DNA of 64,000 nucleotides from Hemerocallis citrina (taxonomy: Eukaryota > Streptophyta > Magnoliopsida > Asparagales > Asphodelaceae). Shown one piece after another: positions 1-50,738 of the stretch; positions within the stretch are counted from its first letter, which is position 1, and each line of letters begins with the position of its first letter. The DNA lies in contig CM030367.1 of NCBI GenBank assembly GCA_017893485.1, forward strand, positions 89,230,910 to 89,294,909, written 5' to 3'. Under the pieces are notes generated by a model that was not told the DNA's origin, did no database searches, and saw only the letters and a program-made list of their open reading frames with translations. The translations under genes and the position numbers were made by a program.

Positions 1-39957
<39,957 letters not shown>

Positions 39958-40455
39958 CCCTCATCCAAACCTCACACTGTAAACAAAGACAGACACAAAG
40001 AATTCAATACCATTCCACTAACATCATAAACCCTAATCTCACCGAAATATAAAATCAGTAATCAAAATTAAAACAATCACTAATTACAAAAATCTATCAG
40101 CAAGAATCATCGATTCCGCAATCGGAAAACGCCCAATCCCAAAAGTCAAACAACGGCGAAAGAACCAAGAGATGATCGGATCGACCTACAATCCGATCGA
40201 ATCAGGCAATGAAACCGACGGATCGGGTGCTATTTCACTGGAAACCGACCAAACCCCCAATCAGAATCCCAAACCACCCCCAATTTCTTGAAAAGAAACA
40301 GAGAGCGCGAATCGCAAAGCGACCGCTCTTGAATCCAATCGAGGCTCAGTAAGGAAAACCACAGTGAATAGCAAGGAAATTAAGCAAGCAAGCAAGAAAG
40401 AAGAGAGCATCGATCGAGATCGTACCTCGATCAGATTTAGATATATATATATATA
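39958..40455 (-). promoter_or_regulatory. CHR5: CHR5 5' leader with a probable 5'-UTR intron
   Basis: Upstream of the ATG an acceptor (TTTACAG, ending at 39977) is followed by 19 nt to the ATG. A donor-like CGAG|GTACG lies at 40426/40425. Together they predict a 5'-UTR intron of about 450 bp, common in plant housekeeping genes. A TATATA run (40439-40455) lies just upstream of the first UTR exon and could be TATA-like, but it sits too close to the predicted donor to be convincing as the core promoter. A transcript is needed to fix the start site. Confidence 0.5.
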
Positions 40456-41157
40456 GGTGGCGGCGCAGGTTAGCAAACGTGCGCCGGTGCCGGAAAATAG
40501 CGGCTGGGAACGGAACGGGGTTTTTTTCCCCTATTTCCTTTTTATCCGAAAAATGATTTTTCTTTTTTCCGAATTATAATTTATCATTCCGAATTAATTT
40601 GATTTGATTTGAGAGGGCGAATCGGAAAAGGGAAGGGATAGAGGGTATTGGAAGGCGGTCGATTGCGGGTTTCGGCCGCGTATAGGCGGTAACGGGCGAG
40701 GAGAGAGAAAGAGATTTGCGAGAGAGAGAGAGAGAGAGAGGTTATCTGGGGAAAAAAAGGAGGAAGATTAGAAAGGGGGGGTGTTTTTTTTCCGCAATAT
40801 ACTTGTTAATTATGTATTTATATTTATTTTCTCGCTCTAGATTAATAATGCAGTTTTTGAGTCAGCCTAATATTCCTGGGTTGGGAAGGGTGTGAAGTGG
40901 GCCAATGATTTCGGGACACGTGTCTTGGTGTGAGGCGGATGGATTTTTTTCCGCAACAGGTCTTGTTTTTAAACTAATTCTCAAAATAAGTCTATCAAAA
41001 CTAACTCTGAAAATAGTTTTGTCCTCATAAGCCGCATTATCGAATTGTGGCCTCTTCAACTTTAAGGCTGTAGTTGTGAACTGCGTCCTATGTGCATACC
41101 ATAATAGACTTCTAAGACTTGGTTTAAAATTTCTCAAGTCCAAGCTCACAGAAAGGA
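40456..41157. other. CHR5 upstream intergenic region with GA microsatellite
   Basis: No gene is seen. The CHR5-proximal part is G-rich and purine-rich on the plus strand, with a GA microsatellite at about 40719-40740. On the CHR5 sense strand this is a CT tract, typical of plant core-promoter or leader regions. The far part (40860 onward) merges into degraded repeat sequence leading to the PMD pseudogene. Confidence 0.45.
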
Positions 41158-41571
41158 GATTTCATTGAGGTCACAGTTGGTAACTACGACCTCGGCCTCA
41201 GTTATACCATCAATGGGGTCTAGTTCTTAAAACCTTCCTACCCCCTATTCATAACTTCACTTCTTCTTCTCCCAACCTTTCTCCCCAATTGCGGCAACGG
41301 CAACACCTGCGAAACCCGAATCCCTACAACCCTCATCACTCTCCTCTTACTCTCTAAAATCTCTTCCAAATCTAACTCTCAACTTCACTTCATCTTCCTC
41401 TCTCCATCTCCACTGAAATTGGGTACTCCCCAAGCCCTGAATTTTCGTTTTCGGACAAAATCGCTCAATTCCCACCACCCACCTTCATTCCGACAACAAT
41501 CTCAGAAGCTTTAGCCTTGCCTTCATCAGCCTTCAACATCATCTTCGCCGTCGCCAAAGGTTATTGAAGAT
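41158..41571 (+). other. Upstream region of the PMD pseudogene
   Basis: Begins with a palindrome-rich stretch (GAGGTCACAG...CGACCTCGGCC) related to one at 58346-58390 on the other side of A2. From 41240 on it is C/T-rich with repeated CTTC and CCTC words, like a plant 5' leader, ending at the ATG at 41572. Confidence 0.45.
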
Positions 41572-43895
41572 ATGTCTTGGAATGGTAAGCATGTTTTGTT
41601 TCTTGATAATTGTTATAATTTGTTTGTATTGTTTGCCGTGAATATTATGAATTGTTAGTGAGTAAGATAGATATTGTATATTGGATGAAATTAGATAATT
41701 GAGAAGTTGGTGATTAGAGCTATTCAGAAGTTGTTTACAATATCTATATGCTTGTTAGTGAGTAACATAAATATTGTTTACTGGGTTTGCGATCAAGCAG
41801 ATAATATCTATGTTATGAATTGTTGGTTGCTATATTTTGTTTGTGTTTGATGATGCGTATAATATCTATGTGATTAGAGCTATTGAGACATGTTGTTTGC
41901 AAGGTCAGTGACTCTTGTCAGTTGCAAATTAGCTTATTGTTCACCCTTTGTTTGATGAATTGCCTGTGAGAATAAAATAGGTACAGTAATCGAATCAAAT
42001 TTAAAAACAATTGAATTGAAATATACTGTAGGCGATAAACAATGTTCGCAATAGAGAATATGTTTGTTGTGATGTTTAATATTGAGTCGGATTCATTACA
42101 CATATCGTATGACATTACGACGTAGTTCTATACATTTAGTTATATTTCAATGAGCTTCGTTACTTAATTTGTTCATGTCAAATTAAGTATTCGTTATATA
42201 TTTTTCATTTCCAAATATTAGGAATACATGTGTATTGATTCAGTAAGTAGGTAATGGCACGAACGAGGGGTAATCTAGGATCGTCGACTCATTCTAGCCA
42301 TCCATCGGTAAGTAGTTAGTGTTTGAGGATTGAAATAATTCATTATTTATAATGCATTTGACACCAGACTGATTAATGAATACAGGAAGATACCATGAAC
42401 GAGCTGGTACCAGTGAAGGAGGTCGGGGACCAAGAACTCGCGGTGGAAGACCCCCGAGTACCACACACGAGTCTTCTATTAGTGGTGGCCGCGGACGTGG
42501 TACCGCACCTACAAATGTAAGTAGTAATGATATATTTCAAACGATTGAATTTACACATAATAATATTGTAGCTAAAACATCAGTTCTTCGGGTGTGTTTG
42601 TAGGTTCCCTCAACTTCCGACGTTGGAGCGTCTTCTTCCTCATCTGTTGCACATAGAGGTCCAGCTCCGTTAGACCCTAACCTCTTAACTATGCAGAGTG
42701 AATACTGTTCACAATCCGTTTGGAACGGTGTATCAAAGGAGTGCACGTTCCGTAGGCACCCTCCACAGTTGTCGATGCACCCACGCACACATGAACTATT
42801 GGCTGCAGCTGGGTTGTATGGAATTAGCTTGATGGGGAGTATCAAGCTTGATTGTGGCCTGCTTATCACTCTCCTAGAGATATGACGACCGGAGACCCAT
42901 ACATTTCATTTACCCGTAGGGGAAATGACGGTCACGCTACAAGATGTTGCGATGATATCGGGTCTTCATGTTAATGGGATAGCCGTGACCGGGATTATGA
43001 GTTTTGATAAAGAACAATTAGTACGAGAATATCTAGGTGTTTAGTTGGGCGAGAAAATATCTGTAGGCCAATCTATTAGGTTGTCGTGGTTAGAGAAAGT
43101 GTTCAAAGACTCCTTAAACGATGATTTGAATGAATTAGAAGTTGAGTGCTACACCAGGGCATATATAATGACAATATTTGGTGGTGAAATATTTTTGAAC
43201 TCTTCGGGTGATAAGGTGCTGCTAATGTACCTACCGTTGATCGCCGATATTAGGAAAGTTGGCGAATACAGCTGGGGTAGTGCAGAATTAGCTGCGTTGT
43301 ATAGGAGTTTGTGTTTGTGTGCATTATATGCGGTTCAGATGACTGGGCCAATGGTAATGCTACAAGTGTGGAGTTGGGAGCATCTACACCTTGGTCGACC
43401 TCGCATAACCCGCCAATCACAGTGGTGGATGTCCGTTCAAGAGAATCAGGCATTGTTGGCACCCATTGGGGTATATTGGACTGGGTCACACACGTAGAAG
43501 AATAACCCACGTGGTGTGTTGACCTATTATAGAGATGAGTTCAATCAATTGCGAGACGAGTTTGTCAATTTGGTGCCTTACAATGAAGAGAGAGTGCAAA
43601 AGAGTGTCACCTGCATGTAGGGCGACCCCGCAGTTATGGTTGACGAAATCACCACTTGTCAATTTTGGTATTGTGGAGTTATATTTTGCGGACCGAGTGC
43701 TTCGGCAATTCAGACTTCATCAACACATCTCGACACTGCATAGTTACAACACCAAATTGCACAGAACCAAGGGAATGGTCGGCTACCTATTCACAATTGG
43801 GCATTACATCACCAAGTACATGTCAACCATTGGAATAAGGAACGCTTTGATGCAGTTGTAAACCCGACTCCTCCATTTGACCCAACTCGTTGGAG
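41572..43895 (+). pseudogene. Plant mobile domain (PMD) gene, decayed and truncated
   Basis: Likely exons: 41572-41584 (donor GTAAGC), about 42254-42307, 42386-42516 (Gly/Arg-rich, RGGRPPSTTHE), then from 42604. The last exon carries PMD signatures: RPETHTFHLPVGEMTVTLQD, VAMISGLHVNGIAVTG, WGSAELAALYRSLC, VWSWEHLHLGRP, NPRGVLTYYRDEFNQLRDEF, CQFWYCGV and finally HVNHWNKERFDAVVNPTPPF. In-frame stops at 42883-42885 (where a Trp is expected before RPETHTF), 43042-43044 and 43495-43497, plus later stops, kill the reading frame. It ends abruptly at about 43895, where A2 sequence begins. PMD genes are known from plant transposons and from the host genes MAIN and MAIL1; position and decay favour a transposon origin. 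Confidence 0.82.
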
Positions 43896-46426
43896 GTGGA
43901 GCTCTTTGTTGGAGCTCGACGCAAAGAGCTCGACAGAGGTGGTCTCGAGCTCGACGAGGGTGACGACGAGGGATTGGAGTTCGGAATGGAGAGCTCGACG
44001 CCAATGGAGGTGCCTGCGGCGAAGGGAGGGGAGCTCGGCACCGGATCTTTGAAGCTCGGCACTGGAGCTTTGAAGCTCGGCGTTGAGAAGAGCTCGACGA
44101 GGAGAAAGCTTGATGAAGGAAGTCGAGGCTCGAGGTTGAAGAGGGTGAGGAGTTCGGCTAGGAAGTTGATGAGGTGATGGGTTCGACGCCAGCTTGGAGC
44201 TCAGACTTCGATGGAGCTTCGTTGAGGAATCTCGAAACGGAGGAGATGGAGAAGTTTGGCGAGGGATTCAGAGCTCGTCGGGGCCAGGAGCTTGGCATTT
44301 GGAGCTCGACGACAAAGCCTCTGAGCTCGGCGACGAAGGGAGCTTGACGACGCGGGGAGCTCGACGGCGTTGGAAGAGCTCGGCAATTGAAGGAGCTCGA
44401 CGATGGTGGAAATGTTGGGGTTTTGATCGAGGAGGTGGTGGAGCTCGGAGCTCGTCGAGGTGGTGGAGCTCGGAGCTCATCAAGGTGGTGGTGGTTCTCG
44501 ACTGTGGGAGAGCTCGACGGTAGCTTGATGAGGCTTCGAGGAAGCTTAAAGATAGAGCTCGGAGGTTGAAGGAGGAGCCTGGCGTTGGGTTTTTTTGTGC
44601 CAAAGCATAGGGAAGAAGAAGCAGTATGGGGTTTCGGGTTTGGGTCTCTAACGGGTCCGAACCCGACCCATTGACCCCTCCTTTGTCTTTTTTTTTGTTC
44701 GGCGAATCTGAGCAGCAGATCGTGTTTGAGCACGAATTTTGAGGTGAATTTTTTCTCCAATTTGATCTCCGGTGGCAAGAGTGCTCGGGTTGCATTTTCG
44801 AACCAGGAGAGGGCTTCGACGGCTTGACACGTGACAGTCAACGGTTGACCATTGACTTTTTGTAACGCCCCGAATCCCAAATACACTGAATTCGAGATGT
44901 TCTACAAGATCTTTTCACTTCCTTTAGTACAATTTTACAAGGAAATTTAAACTTTTCTCTTTACATCAGAGTTTACATCAATATTACACTTTACATTGCA
45001 CAGCGGAAGTAAAATTTACAACAATGAAACAAATGTACAACAACATTGAGTAATCTTTAAGCATTTGTTCCTCTTTAATCTGTATCAAGCCATTTACCTG
45101 CATATAAGACTGTGGGTACGTCAGTTTATTCAACTGACGATCATTATACACGGCCATCCTCTCTATGCCGGAAATAGTATAACTTATTTTCCATATTTAG
45201 CAAACACAAACTTGTCACATATCAAACTAAAGGGACTACCCTATTGATGTCGTGTTGTGATTGTGCACTTAGTCCTTAATGCATTTATTTATATTACATG
45301 ACATTAATGCGCACTTGTTCGGATTCTATGCATCCCATACTACATAGGTCCGAGGGCAAGCCCTTAATCGTTCTTCATCTTTGTAGGGTTCAATCCCTCG
45401 TTATGACTTAATCTACTACTGTAATTATGGTAGGTATCTTAGATGATCTATGAGTACAAGCTCGTGTACAAAAAATTCTGGAGGGAAATCCCACGCACTG
45501 ACACGACACATCGAGCAGGCAACCTATGGACAATTCAGCCTCACTTCATGGCACACGATCCTCTTGCGGTCACCAAACATCCCACAAGCGTCGCCACCGG
45601 GACGATAATTCTGGAGTAGTGCCCACGCCATGTCTTGACGCATCAAGCAGGCAACCTGTGGATCACTCTCACACCGCCAATCCGATGGCCCTCATACTCG
45701 TGTTTTTCTCCTACTTTCATCATGTCTCCACTATATACTAATCCTTAGTTTTTATTAAAATCATGAACAAAAATCAAAGCTCTAGAGTTAGCCTCTCCAC
45801 TAAACCGGACTTATTCATTCATTCAAACACGACCAACCTTGGTCTTTCATTTCAATTTTTTTCATTTCATTTCTTTCCAAATGCCGGGGGAGACTTAGCT
45901 ACTCTTTTGTTTCAATTTTCAATTCATAATTTCCAAAATGAGCATTCCCAACTCATAAATTTCCATATTGAGTCATCATACTCAAAAATAATTCTCTTTT
46001 CAAATCATGATTTCTAATTTGTTCAAATAGTCCATAACTATACATGAAATTCATATACTTTATCAATTATCACTTTTCACTTTGAAATTCACATTACTAA
46101 CGAATATTCACATTTCACATTTTTCGCACTATTCACATATGAGAATAATTCATAACCATCACAAAATAAAATTTCTTTCTCGACTATATTAATCTTCTAA
46201 TCCTTCATTTCAAATTCTTTTTGCAAGATATAATTTCACAAAAATACACATATAGAACCATAGTTCTATTTATGCATTTTAGTCTCAAATCATAGTTTAT
46301 TTCATGCAAATAATTCCCAAATCATTTTTATAAAGTCCCATATATTTTTAGAAGAATAGTCATATTTTTTCCATAATTTTTGGACAATTAAAAACCCCAA
46401 AAAAATTGATTTTTCAATCTTTCCGA

Positions 46427-46510
46427 GGGCAAGATTCGAACCCAGCACCCCAGAGACACAGCCGAAAGCACAGACCACTAGGCCAGTTTGTGGCAGCGGT
46501 ATAAAAGAGG
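46427..46510 (-). other. tRNA-like sequence 1 in solo LTR D
   Basis: On the minus strand an A-box-like TGGCCTAGTGGTC is followed about 35 bases later by a B-box-like GGGTTCGAATC. The T stem does not pair well, so this is a tRNA relic or tRNA-like polymerase III promoter, not a functional tRNA. Confidence 0.55.
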
Positions 46511-46574
46511 AGCGGAGGGTAGTTAATGCTTTCGGTTCAGAACTGATCGGATTTAAAATAAACACCCATAAAAG

Positions 46575-46660
46575 ATGGCATTCTCAAGAGTCGAACCAGT
46601 GACCTTAGAGAACCCAACCGCACGCTCTGACCACTTGAGCTACGTGCTCAGGTTGTCTAA
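46575..46660 (-). other. tRNA-like sequence 2 in solo LTR D
   Basis: On the minus strand TAGCTCAAGTGGTCAGAGC forms a proper D arm (GCTC/GAGC), followed by AAGGTCACTGGTTCGACTC with a good B box. The acceptor stem is not convincing. It lies about 65 bp from the first tRNA-like sequence, on the same strand. Confidence 0.6.
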
Positions 46661-48159
46661 GTGCAACTCAAATTCTTTTTGAACCGATTCTCACTGTTGT
46701 TTAAATGTTTCGATGTTCAACTAGCCTTCGTTTCATTTTGCTTTCATAAAAATTACTGTATAACTCCAGATTAATTCTTCCTCACATAATTCACATACCA
46801 GTATGAGCAAAATAATTTTTGCAACAATTAAAATATATTTTCATACAACTAATTCAAATTCTACATTATAATACTACATTTCTTCTCTTTTCGACATTTC
46901 TTCGCATTTAGCATTCTAATCTCTTTATCAATAAATTTCACCTTAATTCTCTGTCTTTAATCGTTTACCTAACATACAACACATATTTTAAATTATTCAT
47001 GCCCATATTAACACAAAAGATCTATTTAACACATGAAATGGTATTATCAATCTACTAACTTTTGTGTGTAATTCTTGATGGTAATAAATGTGTTTTTATC
47101 AATCAATCCATGATTCTAATCAATTCACATACAACTTAAATAATAGAACCACATATAAAATTGCATAACCACGTTCAATCATTCAATGGGTTATTAAAGT
47201 GTACTCTTCTTAATTTCTTTCATGCTTCATTCATTCATATCTAATATGCATTTCTAAGTTAGAAATATGGAGGATCTACCCACCTCAAATGGAGAGACAA
47301 CACAATTAGCAACTCCCTAAACAAAAGTCCTTGCAACCGAATGCTTCTCCTCCTAGATGCGCGCACACGAACCTCCAAGCACACCCCAAAACCGAACACT
47401 ACTAAGCCAACCGAGAGCACTCCTTGATGCCGGCCCCCTCTTCTCCTTGGTGTTGCAAGAACAATCCCACACACTCTCAATCTTTTAACTCACACAATCA
47501 CTAAGGTATTTGAACTATAGGTTTGGAAGAGAATAATTTGGCACAAGAATAAGTAGCCATGGGGGGGGGGGGGGGGTATTTATACTAAAAATCAAAGAGA
47601 ATGGAGGGCTAGGATCAATTGGTTGGTTGTAAGATGGAGGGTCAAGATGAAAGTAGGAGTTGCAATAACTACCCAATTCCAAGTAACCACCACACCATGA
47701 TCACCATTACAAATTTGATTTTCCCTCCAAAAGAATGCAACCGGCCATGGGAAGAATGTGCACATTGCACGTGTACGTGTAGTGCACGTGCATGCAACTA
47801 GGCCCCAAAATTGTACATTTTATTTTATATAAAAATAAACTCTAGTTTGTATTCTACATTACAAGTTGCATTTAAAAATAAATTGACTCATGGGCTTTAG
47901 TTTATGGGCCAAAATAATTATTTTAAAATAAAATAAATGAATTACATTTTGGGCTTTTTAAAAGAAAAGGCTTTTCATCTATTTAAAAGAAGGCTTTTGT
48001 ATAAAATAATTGAAAGCACATATTTAACTATTTATACCTATCACAATGAAAATATAAGATTTAATTCAACCAAAATATTGCACGTGCACACTACGGGCAA
48101 AATAAAATAATTTTTCATTAATTGAAAAACCAGGGCATTACACTTTTTGGTAATTTTTT

Positions 48160-48480
48160 CTCTCATTTCAGGGTCAGTGACAATAACGCTCGGCATTTGT
48201 TGCCGAAGTCCAGGAGAGTTTTTTCTCGCATTTGGACGTCGGTAGCAAGAGTGCTCGGCACACGTTGTCGAAGTTCAGGAGTGCTTTTTCTCGCATTTCA
48301 GGGTCGGTGGCAAGAATGCTCGGCACTTGTTGCCGAAGTCCAGAAGAGTTTTTTTTTCCTCGCATTTGGACGTCGGTGGCAAGAGTGCTCGGCACATGTT
48401 GCCGAAGTTTAGGAGAGCTTTTTCTCGCATTTGGACGTCGGTGGCAAGAGCGCTCAGCGAGAGGTGCCGATGGCAAGGGA
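48160..48480 (-). repeat. A2 array 1, about 65-bp period
   Basis: Five units sharing CTCGCATTTGGACGTCGGTG, GCAAGAGTGCTCGGCAC and TGTTGCCGAAGT. Starts of CTCGCA at 48225, 48290, 48359 and 48424 give spacings of 65, 69 and 65. Insertion D lies at its left edge. One unit-like word also lies left of D (near 44770). Confidence 0.85.
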
Positions 48481-48649
48481 GGCTTCGACGCAACTGTATT
48501 GTAACCGACGTTCCTAGTGCTACGGAGGTCGGATTGGGGCGTGTGACCCCTTGTTTCGAAGCTATCTCAAAGATCTACAAGTTCTTTTTAGAAATGAGTT
48601 AGAGAATCATCCTTCTTCAAGGTTAAGATAGTCCTGCAACATCTTTGCC

Positions 48650-49880
48650 TTCACGAAGTAAAGAAGAGCTTTGCATGACTCTAGGGGAGGTTCGTTCTTG
48701 GAAGCGAGTTTAAGGAGCATCTCTAGATGAGTTAGGCTCCGAACTCTTTCAGAAGAAGGCCGCTCGGGAGGCGAGTTTGAGGAGCAACTCTAGAGGAGAC
48801 TTGAGCTCCAAACTCGATGAGAAAAAGGCCGCTCAGGAGGTAAGCGGAAGGAGCATAGTCAGGCTCTAGGAGATAGCCGTTTGGGAGACAAGTTTGAGGA
48901 GCAACTCTAGGAGAGAGTTGAGCTCCGAACTCGTTGAGAAGAAGGCCGCTCGGGAGGTGAGCGGAGCGAAAAGCTTGGCTCTAGGAGAAAGTTGTTTGGG
49001 AGACAAGTTTGAGGAGCAACTCTAGGGGAGAGTTGTGCTCCGAACTTGTTGAGAAGAGGTCTGCTCTGGAGGCGAGCGGAATGAAGAGGCTCACTAGGCT
49101 CTAGGAGAGCCATTTAGGAGACAAGTTTGAGGAGCAACTCTAGGAGAGAGTTGTGTTTCGAACTCGTTGAGAAGTGATCCGCTCTAGAGGCGAGCGGAGC
49201 GAAGAGCATCACTAGGCTTTAGGAAAGAGCCATTTAGGAGACAAGTTTGAGGAGCAACTCCAGGGGAGAGTTGTTCTCCAAACTCGTTGAGAAGAGGTCC
49301 GCTCTGGAGGTGAGCGGACCGAAGAGCATCACTAGGCCTAGGAGAGCTGTTTGGGAGACAAGTTCGATGAGAACTCTAGGAGAGAGTTTTAGCTCTGAAC
49401 TCATTAAGAAGAAGTCCGCTCGGGAGACGAGCGGAGCGAAGAGCTTCACCAGGCTCTAGGAGAGAGCCGTTTGGAAAACAAGTTTAATGAGCAACTCTAG
49501 GGGAGAGTTATGCTCTGAACTCATTGAGAAGAGGTCCGCTCTGGAGGCGAGCAGAGCGAAAAGCATCAGTAGGCTCTAGGAAAGAGCCGTTTAGGACACA
49601 AGTTTGAGGATCAACTCTAGAAGAGAGTTGTGCTCCGAACTCGTTGAGAAGATGTCCACTCTGGAGGCGAGCGGAGCGGAGAGCATCACTAGGCCCTAGG
49701 AGAGCCGTTTGGGAGACTAGTTCGAGGAGAACTCTAGGAGAGAGTTTTAGCTCTGAACTCGTTAAGAAGAGGTCCGCTCGGGAGGCGAGCTAAGCGAAGA
49801 GCTTCACCAGGCTCTAGGAAAGAGCCGTTTGGGAGACAAGTTTAAGGAGCAACTCTAGGGGAGAGTTGAGCTCCAAACTT
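48650..49880 (-). repeat. A2 array 2, about 115-bp period, roughly ten copies
   Basis: Units contain GGAGACAAGTTTGAGGAGCA, ACTCTAGGGGAGAGTTG, CTCGTTGAGAAGAGGTCCGC and GGAGGCGAGCGGAGCGAAGA. The matching A1 array (11070-11525) has about four copies. Confidence 0.87.
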
Positions 49881-50590
49881 GTTGTTTAAAAGAGTTTCAA
49901 CAGTTGTGGGAGCAATTTCGATTGGTGAGCTACTTCGTACTCGCTCATTCGCAAGTAGCTAAAGTGGCATCGAACCAAGCGTTGGACTCCGAACTTGTTG
50001 TTAAGAGAGTTAACGAGTTGTAGGAGCAATTCCGAATGGTGAGATGCCCCGCACTTGCTTGTTTGCAAGCGCCTAAAGCAACGTCGAACCAAGTGTTTGA
50101 CTCCAAACTTGTTGTTAAGAGAGTTAATGAGTTGTAGGAGTAATTCTGAATGGTGAGCTGCCCCGCACTTGCTTGTTTGCAAGCGGCTAAAGCAATGTCG
50201 AACCAAGTGTTGGACTCCAAACTTGATGTTAAGAGAGTTAACATGTTGTAGGAGCAATTCCGAATGGTGAGCTGCCCCGCACTTGCTTGTTTGCAAGAGG
50301 CTAAAATAACGTCGAACCAAGTGTTGGACTCCAAACTTGTTGTTAAGAGAGTTAATGAGTTGTAGGAGCAATTCCGAATGGTGAGCTGCCCCGCACTTGC
50401 TTGCTTGCAAGCTGCTAAAGCAACGTCAAACCAAGTGTTGGACTCCAAACTTGTTGTTAAGAAAGTTAACGAGTCGTAGGAGCAATTCCGAATGGTGAGC
50501 TGCCCCAAGCGGCTAAAGCAACGTCAAACTAAGTGTTGGACTCCAAACTCATCTTTTGAGCTTAGTAAGTTGTGAGAACAACCCTGTAGG
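49880..50590 (-). repeat. A2 array 3, 114-bp period, about six copies
   Basis: Units contain GTTAAGAGAGTTAACGAGTT, AGGAGCAATTCCGAATGGTG, AGCTGCCCCGCACTTGCTTG and AACCAAGTGTTGGACTCC. The period is a multiple of three, so two overlapping minus-strand frames of more than 170 codons run through it with a 38-residue repeat; these are by-products. A1 has about three degenerate copies (10760-11070). Confidence 0.87.
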
Positions 50591-50738
50591 ACAAGTTGGA
50601 CTCCGAACTTACTATTTAACGAGTCGTAGATGTGACCCAGAGAGATAGAAATAAGGCAAATGCAATAATTTTTAATAGAAAAAATGCTAAGTTTTATTGA
50701 AACAAACTAAGTGGCCGCTTCAATAGGGTGAACCATTA

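Larger units (their letters stand above)
44861..48142 (-). mobile_element. D: 3.3 kb solo LTR inserted in A2
   Basis: Plus-strand ends TGTAACGCCCCG and GGGCATTACA. It is flanked by CTTTT at 44856-44860 and 48143-48147, a perfect 5-bp duplication. Inside there is no primer-binding site, polypurine tract or coding domain, and no second copy of the ends, so it is best read as a solo LTR of a long-LTR Ty3 family (Tekay/Del-like by size; this label is inference). A TATA-like TATTTATAC at 47577-47585 reads on the minus strand, setting the orientation. Sequence 45300-45740 is clearly related to C read in reverse. A 16-base G run lies at 47561-47576. Confidence 0.82.

Noticed and set aside
40439..40455. 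TATATA run as the CHR5 TATA box
   Set aside because: It is within about 15 bases of the predicted leader donor, too close for a start site 30 bases downstream; left as a possibility only.
43850..43900. A 3' LTR for A2 at its left end
   Set aside because: The PMD reading continues to about 43895 and then changes directly into the GAGCTC tract; no LTR sequence is present.
44158..44886. 242-codon minus-strand frame in A2
   Set aside because: Same low-complexity tract as in A1; it runs across the insertion boundary into D, so it is not an old gene.
46427..46660. Functional tRNA genes
   Set aside because: A and B boxes are visible, but acceptor and T stems do not pair properly; called tRNA-like only.
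49886..50508. Two long minus-strand frames of 174 and 187 codons with 38-residue repeats
   Set aside because: They run through a 114-bp tandem array whose period is divisible by three; two different frames are open over the same DNA, and the array is non-coding in A1.
48160..50590. Arrays considered as CRISPR-like
   Set aside because: Repeats are contiguous without unique spacers and the genome is a plant; these are transposon tandem repeats.
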